A DNA stretch of 64,000 nt from Solanum dulcamara (Eukaryota; Streptophyta; Magnoliopsida; Solanales; Solanaceae): positions 68,054,921-68,118,920 of the forward strand of contig NC_077246.1 of the NCBI RefSeq assembly GCF_947179165.1, given 5' to 3'. Of the stretch, positions 47,311 through 57,309 are shown piece after piece. The translations under genes and the position numbers were made by a program. Numbering within the stretch: position 1 is the stretch's first letter; each line of letters starts with the position of its first letter. Under the pieces are notes generated by a model. The model did not search any database. It saw only the letters and a list, made by a program, of their open reading frames with translations, and was not told the DNA's origin.

Positions 47311-47425
47311 AGGAGTCGTTTGGTAGGAGGTATTAGAAAAAATAATACATACATTAGCATTAATATTATTTAATCCCTTGTTTGATGGTGTTTACATTCT
47401 AACGTATAACTAATGCATATATTAG
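47310..47425. mobile_element. MITE-like end fragment
   Basis: It starts 'gtcgtttggtaggaggta' and continues with 'aataatacatacattag' and 'taactaatgcatatatt'. It is the reverse of the end of the repeat at 27.64-27.97 kb. Confidence 0.45.
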
Positions 47426-47613
47426 TTGATATTGAGCCCTCTTTGGCTAAATATGTGTTTTTACTTTTTTATATTTTGAACTCTTTTAGTAAATTTTTTG
47501 GCTCCGTCACTGCTATTTCACTATTGTTTTTATACGTAGTAAATTATGATATTATAACAATACATGGTATTATGCATAATACACCATATTCATTTAATGC
47601 AAACAAACTAAAC

Positions 47614-47735
47614 GACAACAACAACAACAACCCAGTGAAATCTCACAACGTGGGGTCTGGAGAGGGTAAAGTGTACGCAGACCTTACTCCTACCAAGGTA
47701 GGACGGCTGTTTCCGAGAGACCATCGGCTCAATAG
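47614..47735 (-). repeat. SINE (TS-like)
   Basis: The plus strand begins with a (CAA)n run and 'cccagtgaaatctcacaacg', followed by 'gtgtacgcagaccttactcc' and 'ctgtttccgagagaccatcg'. This is a complete TS body in reverse, including the repeat tail. Confidence 0.85.
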
Positions 47736-47753
47736 AAGCATAAATAAAAAATA

Positions 47754-48119
47754 GGGGAAATTACGCGAATAAGCAAATATATACTAGTTAATTAATTAAC
47801 ATAGCTATAATTTAGTTAATTTACAATTCACCACTAACATTTAGCTTTAACTATGGTTCTAGTTTGTATAATTCGCACGTTTGTATAATTCAAAATTTGT
47901 ATAACGTAATTTTGTATACTATCATTTGTATAACTATTTAAAGTTCATATGTTTGTGTTTGTATAAATTCTTTATTTCGAGTTTATACATAAATAGCTCA
48001 ATTATCTGCGAATTATACAAACGAGACAACTTAAACAATAACTACAGCCCGTAAATATGCAAACTATAGCTAAGGAGCCTAATTAAGTTTATCATAGTGG
48101 TTATTTGCGAAATTTCCCC
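47754..48119. mobile_element. Mutator-type MITE
   Basis: A 366-bp insert has termini GGGGAAATTACGCGAATAA and the inverted 'ttatttgcgaaatttcccc'. It is flanked by a perfect 9-bp target-site duplication TAAAAAATA (47745-47753 and 48120-48128), the mark of the Mutator superfamily. The interior repeats 'gtttgtataa' many times and has no coding capacity. Confidence 0.9.
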
Positions 48120-48129
48120 TAAAAAATAA

Positions 48130-48960
48130 TATTAACATAAGTAATCTCAATACCAGTAATACGCTCTATTCAATACTATTTTGAGAAACTTACATAAATA
48201 GCTACATTTTATGGGTTATAGAATTTGTATATACATTTTTTGGGTTATAGAATTTGGATAGCTAGAAGTATCATATTTACTAATAATGACTATATTTTTT
48301 AATCAAAAATTAGCTAAATGTGTGTGTGTATATATATATATTAAATTTATACAGACATACAAAATCTATATATTATGCATTAAATAAGGCAATATCAGTT
48401 ACAATCCTATAATTATGTCCCTAAATCCCTCAACTTCACATTGTTAATAACTACTATTATAGAAATATATAGGAATTCAATTGGAATTATATCAGAATAG
48501 CGAAAAACATTGGGACACTTATCTTCTTCTCCTCTTTTTTTTCTTCAATCTGCGTGAGATTTGCCTGGAAGAGTGTTATTCGGTAAGTTTGAATAGGTAT
48601 TAACGCATTATTGTATATAAATTCTTTTGTTATGATTGTATTTGATTAGTTCACTGTATTCATCAATTTTATTTTTTTTTGATTCATCTGAATATTACAA
48701 CTTCTCATTAGTGCATCGGTTATAGTGATGGAAAAACACTAGATGGTATTCATTTTTATTAATTGTTCTTCAACACTAATTAAATTTTTAGTGTGTCCAT
48801 TTAAAAAGAAAAGTTCTGCTGTAAAATAAATAAACTTGAATACATTGTTGAGCAGAATCCTCACTCAGATATAATATAATAGTATGTTCTGTATATAAAT
48901 ATTTTTTCAAAAATATAATAATATAAGTTGGTCTTTTAGCATTTTAATATTAATATTTAG
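48130..48960. other. AT-rich non-coding stretch
   Basis: I saw no gene or element with defined ends here. Confidence 0.5.
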
Positions 48961-48969
48961 TATATTAAT

Positions 48970-49474
48970 TTGCTTGTTTTGGAGTTAAGTGTATTTGCAC
49001 TTAAGTTAGTTGATGCCCGTTGGTGGACAACCATTGCTGCCATTATGTGATTAGGCATTATATGCCTTTTGTTTACTGCCATTCATGTGGAGCATTTCAT
49101 TGGTGACTTTACTCCAATGCGTTTTTGGTTACTGACTAACGTGGTCAGCAATGGCCATTATTCCATTCACTCTCTATTATCACACTCATTATTTTACTAT
49201 TCATTGCTAGGAAGACTTCCTCACCTATAAATAGAGATGGTCTTCCTTTGTTTTTTGATACACAAAAAAATATAGAGCGCATAAGAGTTAGTCAAAAAGA
49301 GAGTTCTTATTAGTTGAAGGGATGTGTGTTTTTGTGGAGCTTTAGACTCAACTCTTGTCCAAAGTTTGTTGAGTTACACTTTGTGATAAGGCTGTTGTAT
49401 CCTGGAGGGGACAAATCAAGAGGACTACTGCTGAACCGGTGAAAAGATTTGCTACAGTGGGCTTGAATCTCCTT
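48970..49474 (+). mobile_element. LTR-like fragment (possible solo copia LTR)
   Basis: It has a TATA box 'acctataaatagagatgg' near 49228 and a leader with 'gagagttcttattagttgaa', 'gtttgttgagttacactttg' and 'ggaggggacaaatcaagagg'. It ends near 'gcttgaatctcctt'. The layout is that of a copia LTR, and similar leaders are common in plant elements. Termini and target-site duplication are not defined. Confidence 0.45.
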
Positions 49475-49720
49475 CTATCCATTTCTTAAACAAAAAAACA
49501 CGCGAATCCAACCTGAAAAAACACACGAGTAAGACGCAATTCAAGCGCTTCAAATCAAAATCCCATTTTCTTTAATTTCTTTTTGTAAATTATAAAATAC
49601 ATGTAAATTTTTTAATTACGTGGAAGCCACTAAGCGGCTCAAAAATCCACGTGGGAGCATTTGTATATCACACATTTTGGTTGTTGGATTCACATATTTT
49701 TTTGTTTAAGAAATGGATAG
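49475..49720. mobile_element. Fold-back element with ~38-bp inverted ends
   Basis: It starts 'ctatccatttcttaaacaaa' and ends with the exact reverse of that. The inverted similarity reaches about 38 bases with a few mismatches (to 'gaatccaac' / 'gttggattc'). A TA occurs at both edges, so a TA target cannot be told from the repeat itself. The interior holds 'cacgtgg' boxes in inverted order. Confidence 0.65.
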
Positions 49721-49849
49721 TTAAAGTTCTTATTTGTGCACTTTGAAAGTTAGAGATCATACTTAAAATTTGAAGCCAAGTTAGGGGCCAATTTATGTAT
49801 GATGCCATTCCTTTATTGAGTTGTTGAGTTGTTAGCCCACTTGAGTGTC

Positions 49850-52800
49850 TTATCTTACTTGGTATATCTAAGTGTTCAGCAGAGTGATTGAATGAGTGGT
49901 CAGACCGAGTGGTTCGCTTGTGGCCAGCAATGGTCTCCGAGTGCCTTCCACACCTAAAGTACCCTTCGGGGCGTTACATATCACCAAAATATTTATAGGC
50001 GAACACATACAAAAAAATGAGGAAAATACCGAATTTCGCTTGTGCGACCCCAAAATATTATGAATATGTCGTGAATCGTGCCGCACAATTCAAAATCTCC
50101 TCAAAATAGTCCCAAATCATAGGTTGGTATGTTGCATAATATATGTTTTTAAAAAGACACGGATAAATTGATAAGGATGCTTATTCGTGAAGGTTTTTGA
50201 CCCAATATTTCAAACTCTATTTTAATCCCAGCTCAAATATAAAAAACGGTAAAAAAAAATGAAGAGATGTATGATACCGCATAAATTACATTCAATGAAT
50301 GCGATTTATGAACAAAATTATTTACTACACGTACATCAATATATATACTATATATGCTCGTATCTACAAAAATTCATATTTTTTTGCTAAATTACATATA
50401 AATTCCCTTAACATGATCTTCATTCCAAACATACTCTTTATATATAATATGTGTAGAATCGTATATAATAAGTGTATATCTAAATCTTTTTTATCTTAAA
50501 AGTTTGTGCGACCCCTAAATGCTATGAATTTACTATGAATCGTGTCGAGGCTATATGAACTGCTACCCAAGGTACTTACATAGGGTCCCATAAAGGTTCG
50601 AAAAAAATTGACTGAAAGTCATATTACCAAAAATTCATTGGATAACACACACAAAAAATGAGAAAGTCGCCTAATTCCGCTTGTGCGGGCCCTAAATGCT
50701 ATGAATATGTCGTGGATCGTGCCGAAGCTGCATGTACTTCTCCTCGAGGTACTTACAGTGGGTCTCATAAAAGTTTCGAAAAACATTTGACCGAAAGTCA
50801 TATCACCAAAATATTTATGTGCTAACACACGCGAAAAATAAGAAAATCACATAATTCTGCTTATGCAATCCCTAAATGCTATGAATATTTCGTGGATCAT
50901 GAAGAGGCTACAGTACTGCTCTCGGGTACTTACAAATGATCTCATCAAGGTTTTAAAAAAAATTGTCCGAAAGTCATATCACCAATATATTCATGAGCTA
51001 ACACGTATGAAAAAATAGAAAATTATTTATTTTTGCTTGTCTGGCCCCTAAACGCTATTAATACGCCGTGGATTGTGATGAAGCTATACATACTTCTCTA
51101 TCGGGTACTACGGAGGATCCCATAAAGGTTTCTGAAAAAAATTGACCTAAGACTATATCACCAAAATATTTATGAACTAACACACACACGAAAAATAAGA
51201 AAATCACCTGATTCTTCTTAGGCGGCCCCTAAATGTTATGAATATACCGTGAATCGTGCTAAGGCTACATTTAGTGCTCCCCAAATACTTATAGAGAGTC
51301 CCATAAAGTTTTCAGAAAAAAATGACTGAAAGTCATATCACCAAAATATTCATGGGCTAACACACGAAAAATAAGAAAATCGCATAATTTTGCTATGAAT
51401 ACACTATGGATCGTGATGAGGCTACACATACTTCTCCCTTGGGTACTTAATGAGGATCCCATAAAGGTTTCAAAAGAAAATTATTCAAAAATGATCACCA
51501 AAATATTAATGGGCTAACACACACGAAAAATGAGAAAATTGCCTCCTAACACTACTTGTGTAGGCAAATACTATGAATATGTCGTAGATTGTGCTAAGGC
51601 TAAACATACTGATCTCTCGGGTACTTATGGAGTGTGCATAAAAGTTTCAAAAAATGACTGAAAGTTATATGACCAAAATATCCATGGGCTAACACAGATG
51701 AAAAATAATAAAATTACCTAATTCCGCTTGTGCTTTCCCTAAATATTATGAATACATCGTGGATTGTACCGAGGCTACACATACGGCTCCTCTGGGTGTT
51801 TACAGAGGGTCCGATAAATATTTCAAAAAAAAAATAACCAAAAAACATATCACCAAAATATTAATGGGCTAACACACACGAAAAATGAGAAAATTGCCTA
51901 ATTCCGCTTGTGCGGCCCCTAAATGCTATGAATTTATTGTGGATTGTGCCGTCCAATTCAAATTCTCCTCAAAATAGTCCCAAATCATAGGGTGATATTT
52001 TGTATAATTTATCTTTTAAAAATAGACAAATAAATTGATATGAATTCTTACTCATGGAGGATTTTTACCCAATATTTTAAACTCCACTTTAACATCGCTC
52101 AAATATTAAAAAAAAAATAATGAAGAGATGTATGATAAGGCATAAATCGTATCCAATGAATATGATTTATGAACAAAATTTGTAGTTTTCAATATATACA
52201 GTTCAACATAAATGTTACGATACATACCTCAATGTATAATAATATGTAAGATTATATCTATAAAAATTCATATTTTCTTGCTAAGTTACATATATAAATT
52301 TTCTTGACATAATTTTCTTTCTTCATTTCAAGCACACTCTTTATGTATAATATGTGTATAGTCGTATATAACAAGTGTATATCTAGATCTATTTTACCTT
52401 AAAAGCTTGTGCGGTCCTAAATGCTATAAATTAGCCGTAGATCGTGGTGAGGCTGCATGTATGACTACCCAGGGTACTTACGGAGGATCTCATTAAGATT
52501 CAAATTTTTTTTATCGAAAGTCATATCACAAAAATACGCATGGACTAACACACATGAAAAATGAAAAAATTGCCTAATTCCGCTTGGGTTTGTGCCTAGG
52601 CTACACGTACTATTCCTCAGGATACTTACGGAGGTTTTCATGAAGGTTTCAAAATAAAATTGACCGAAAGCCATATCATTAAAATATTCATGGGACACAT
52701 GAAAAATAAGAAAATCGGCTAATTCCGCTTATGCGGCCTCTAAATGCTTTGACTATGTCGTGGATTGTACCGAGGTTATACGTACTGCTCCCCCGAATAC

Positions 52801-52912
52801 TTACAGAGGGTCTCGTAAAGGTTTCGGAAAAAAATTAACCTAAAGTCATATCATCAAAATATTCATGAGCTAACACACGAAAAAATAGAAAATAGCCTAA
52901 TTTCGCTTGTGC
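49850..52912. repeat. Satellite-like array, ~175-180-bp monomer with ~1.87-kb higher-order period
   Basis: The monomer contains 'gaaagtcatatcaccaaaat', 'gctaacacacacgaaaaat', 'cctaattccgcttgtgcgg', 'cctaaatgctatgaatat' and 'gggtacttacagagggtcc'. The 'caccaaaatat' phase point recurs at about 49982, 50626, 50803, 50980, 51158, 51338, 51497, 51672, 51850, 52527, 52674 and 52850. Two larger non-monomer blocks of about 420 bp (50088-50500 and 51955-52420) are copies of each other, giving a higher-order period near 1.87 kb. Monomers are diverged by point changes and indels. There is no coding capacity. Confidence 0.9.
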
Positions 52913-53500
52913 GTGTAACGACCTGAGCCTTCGTTAATCATGATTAAAAAGAAATTCACAAGAATTTGGCTTGACTGGATCCCACCACCCCACTAGAGCG
53001 GAATGGCTCCATCGGGGCGGCACCGCCAGAGCGGAAATTCTCTATCGAAATTTATATTGTACATCCCATTTTCGTAATAATGTGTTCATCCTATCGAAAT
53101 CCTGAATACGCCTCTGTGCCAACCTCGTAGTCTTCATCCCCACCACCACATCCTTAACCCCATGCCGACTTTAATAGTGCTTGCTTAGATTTTATACAAA
53201 TATTACTTTTAACTTATTTATTAAACATTAAAAATAAATTAAAAACTCACTTATTATTGAGAAAAAATAGCAATCTTTCGTTGTACCGAACGCACCCTAA
53301 AAGTGTTCTTCAATTAAACTTGATATCAAATTTTAGAATAAATGGTGGCTTCAAAACACACACAAAGTGTTAATCTATGATATGTTTTCTTAAATGTAAT
53401 GTCAATACACTTTATTTTATTATATTAAAGCTTTATTTATTCTATGATACTTTTCTCAAAATGTACATTATTTCATGTTAGTAATATAGGCAGGCTTGCA
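52913..53500. other. Junction region after the satellite, LTR-like scrap and dispersed repeat
   Basis: 'tgtaacgacctgagccttcg' at 52914 resembles the start of solanaceous Gypsy-type LTRs, but no partner is found. 53035-53145 ('tctatcgaaatttatattgt', 'tcgtaataatgtg') recurs at 56697-56795. Confidence 0.5.
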
Positions 53501-53511
53501 AAGGGGATATT

Positions 53512-53640
53512 GTACGATATAAACGTGTGGCTATAGGTGAATCAAATCCAGATGCTTATACACTAAATATGATCTCTATTGGTCTTTACCATAAGAAAAA
53601 TCCTCAACTTGATTCAATGGAAAAGTTACAGATATCTTGA
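53512..53640 (+). pseudogene. DUF247 gene fragment
   Basis: The 42-codon frame YKRVAIGESNPDAYTLNMIS followed by IGLYHKKNPQLDSMEKLQ matches the N-terminal signature of plant DUF247 proteins as I recall it (arginine-valine, NPxAYTP, SIGPxHH, then a ME-K motif). The Pro of AYTP is Leu and the following 'SIGP' is 'SIGL'. The frame stops at 53638-53640. No further DUF247 sequence or start codon was found, so it is a relic. Confidence 0.5.
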
Positions 53641-53889
53641 CTAAAACTGACAAATCCCTTCTTTCAGACAGAGAATTTTGAAGAACTTATATTTTGCTTC
53701 TACTAATTTGTGAAAAGTAATTACTTTATAGTTATTCTGTAAATTATAGAAATTTGTAACTTTGTGAACTTCCTTTTGCTTATATATATTTACATATATA
53801 ATATCTTTATTTTATTTTAGATTAAATGGTTCAGGGAGACGAGCTGTATGGAGATGGCGCCGTGATGACGTAGGGTTCAGCTGAATTCC

Positions 53890-54700
53890 TTGGCCCGTCT
53901 AATCGTCGGTTTGATTATTTTCGGTTTGATTCGATTTTTTATTTTTTGATTTAAAAGTAATAAGTTTGTTGAGGGCATTCGCATTTTAATAGACACAGAC
54001 ATTTAATACATGAACAATCCACATGAAAGCTACTGTGGATTCAATTAACCAAATAGCAATACTAGAATTATCATTGCACGAACAAACTAAAATCATTATA
54101 CATCAAAGATCAAACGATCAAATCTTTATAGCAAAAAATTAACATCAAGCTCAACAATTGATCAAGAACTACCTGGGGGAGGGAATACAAGAAAATTACA
54201 TACCAAAACTTAAAGTCTTGAGTTTGAGAAAATGGTAAAGTTAAAGACTTAAGTTAATTAAAATTTAACAAAATATTTGTATTTTATTTATTAATAATAT
54301 ATCAATAATTATTAAATTTATACTTGGAAACAGCCTCTGGCAGAAATGCAAGGTAAGGCTGCGTACAACAGACCCTTGTGGTCGGGCCCTTCCCCGGACC
54401 CTGCGCATAGCGGGAGCTTAAGTGCACCGGGCTGCCCTTTTTTATATATATAATTTTTCGATTTGGTTTGGTTATTTTTGCGATTTTTATTTTTAGTAAA
54501 ATCAAAATAAAATTAAATAGTATTGATTTTCAAAATTTAAAACGAAACCTAACCAAATCAAATAAAATATTGATTTTTTAATCGATTTGGTTCGGATTGC
54601 GGTTCGATTTGATTTTTTAACCATAAACATAAACAACCGTTCACACACACATAAAATTAGTGGACTTTGATAACCGTAAATACTCAATAGGTGTGAGTGA
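53890..54700. mobile_element. hAT-MITE-like AT-rich repeat, interrupted by a SINE
   Basis: Both sides are rich in 'cggtttgatt' and 'aaatcaaat' motifs in inverted order ('tcggtttgattattttcggt' near 53908, 'ggttcgatttgattttttaa' near 54602), like the interior of the MITE at 13137-13863. Clean termini are not visible. Confidence 0.45.
54325..54443 (+). repeat. SINE (Au family), 5'-truncated
   Basis: It reads 'ggaaacagcctctggcagaa', 'aaggctgcgtacaacagacc', 'cttccccggaccctgcgcat' and 'gcaccgggctgcccttttt', the Au SINE body with its T-run tail. The tRNA-like head is missing. Confidence 0.88.
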
Positions 54701-54734
54701 CACATATTTAATCTCTAAATTAGCCCATAAAATA

Positions 54735-56260
54735 ATAATGATCGATAAATCATGTGAAATTTAGTTTAACGATGATATGCTAAATCGGTGTGAACAAAAC
54801 TTCATATTGGTTTCTAAAAAGGAAAAAAATAAGTTAAGCTAAGTGATGAATAGGTAAATTATGTGTGACGTTGTGACCAAGTAGTGCATTTATTTTGATA
54901 AAATGACTAAAATATCCTTGCTTATCCTTTTTTCTACTCATGCACTATACAATTAATTTAACCAAAACATAGAAATGAAGTAACATATCGTGGAAGATAT
55001 TTAGTCATTGACTTGAGTCAACGATTTTCTCTTCTTTTCTTTTTCCTATCGTCGACCAAAAACATTTTGTGTTGAAAGGCCACAAAATAAAGTGAATTGC
55101 ATCGAATAAATTTATATATATAATCTTTTTTATATATTTAATTTGAAAATAATAAAATATTAAATATTTTGTTTTGAATCTGGAGTGATGAAAATGACGA
55201 CTAGCCAATAAATAATTAATTTATACCTAAAGTCCTATCTCTTAAACATATTAATATGTTACCCATATTGAAATTACATTATTTCTAACATCTTGAGTTA
55301 CAAGATATTTCATCAATTTGAGTAGTAAGCTACACCATATTAACTATCTTTCCTTTTACATGATTTAATATTTTTTTCTTATTGGATACTTAATTTTAGT
55401 AGACTCCATTCTTGAGCCCATCTCAATCTATTTATCTTTGTTTAATTCCATTTTACATTACTCTAAAATAGTGGAATGAATTTCTATTATTGTTGTCTTT
55501 CGTATTCCCTTGATTCATCACTTTTTAAATTGTAAAAGCGTTTGAAGAGTTTTTATCAAAATTTTACGAAAGTATATTTAGTATAGTGCTCTAACTTTAA
55601 CTTGTGATCTTACATAATTATAACAATACATTATATCTGGTGTAGTTTCAAAAAGTGTGGTGTAGGAGGGTAGAGTATGCTAACCTTGCCTCTACCATAG
55701 AGATGGGGTAGAGAGGCTATTTCCGATAGATCTTCGGCTCAAGATAAAAATAATGTAGAAAAAGACATAATGAAAGTATAAGAGGTAATAAATAGTAACA
55801 AAATTAACAGATCTAGTATAGAAGAATAATGCTATAATTGAACTACACAAAATCATAAATAGCAATAGAAATCGAAGAATAAGAAGTTACATACAAGAAT
55901 AATCCTATGACTACGTACTAATAAGGGAAACAAGAAAATGCAGCCCTATCTACTTGTATGGTCACACTCCTACCTACTAATTAGAACATTCTACCTTAAT
56001 TCCTGTCCTCCACACATTTATATCGTAATATTTTAACAAAAATAAATAAAAAATTAACTAAATCGTACCGATACCAAAAAAAATTGAAAAGTATAATTTT
56101 AATGATATAAAATAATATAATAAAAAATTAATATATGATATAAATTTTATAAAATAACGTCTCATTGACACCTCATATATACCCTACAAGTATTCAGATA
56201 TTATCTTCAATTGTCTGTATTTTATATAATAGATACCCCATAGCAATGAAAAATTATATA
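54735..56260. repeat. Tandem segmental duplication, copy A
   Basis: Copy A includes 'gatcgataaatcatgtgaaa', 'gtgatgaataggtaaattat', 'gaccaagtagtgcat', 'gttacaagatatttcatcaa', a TS-like SINE (55640-55745, minus) and 'cctatctacttgtatggtca', to 'ccatagcaatgaaaaat'. It keeps the empty target site of the solo LTR at about 55302-55316. Copy B has the same order. Confidence 0.9.
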
Positions 56261-57309
56261 CATTTAAAGTAGAGTCATGTGGTTTGGTGGAAATGTGGGG
56301 ACGTTAGTAATTGCCCTCCTCACCGTTTCATATTATGTTGACTTAACACTCTTTCTGAGAATTCTTTTGTAATTATGAATCCATGGTTACGAGTATATCA
56401 ACGGTAACCACCTCTTGTATTGCCTCTAAGCTTTAAGGGAATATGCTGAAAAAAGGGAATAGCATTAACATATCTTTTTCGACTATTATTAAGAGTCAAT
56501 TAACTTCTTCTCACACCCACGTGATACGAAAATATGGCAAGAGTTGAATTTAATATGCAAGACGATAAGGTGCCATGATAATCTGACAAAAGTATGGATT
56601 TTCACCGATGAAAATACTACCCGAGGTCTATATTAGCTATAAACCGAAAAGAGAACGACCTTACCTTGATATACACCTTTGCTATAGGACAAAGAATACT
56701 CTATCGAAATTTATTTCGTACACCCTCTTTTCGTAATAATGTGCTTATCCTATTGAAATTTTGGATACACCTCTGTATCAACCTCATAGTCCTCATGATG
56801 ATGATGGTCGATAAATCATGTGAAATTTAGTTTAACGATGAAATCGCTGAATCTGTGTGAACAAAGTTTCATATTTATTTCTAAAAAGGAAAAAAAAAGT
56901 TACGCTAAGTGATGAATAGGTAAATTATGTGTGACGGTGTGACCAAGTAGTGCATTGATTTTGATAAAATGACTAAAATATCCTTGCTTATCCTATTTTC
57001 TACTCATGTACTATACAATTAATTTACCCAAAACATAGAAATGAAGTTGTCTTGGACCTTAAAATAATATGTTTGTACTTTTGTTGTGATATTAAAGACT
57101 TAAAAAGCCTACTCAACTACCCTACTTTTCTAATATTAATTTGAAAATAATAAAATATTAAATATTTTGTTTTGAACCTGGAGTGATGAAAATGACTACA
57201 AGTCAATACATAATTAATTTATACCTAAAGTTCCATCTCTTAAACATATTAATATGTTGCTCATATTGAAACTAAATTAGTTCTAACATCATCAGTTACA
57301 AGATATTTC

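Noticed and set aside
47413..47754. 113-codon open frame
   Set aside because: The second half is a TS SINE and the first half is AT-rich filler; not a gene.
49850..52912. CRISPR-like or tRNA-like array
   Set aside because: The repeats are ~180-bp diverged satellite monomers in plant nuclear DNA, without short identical repeats and unique spacers.
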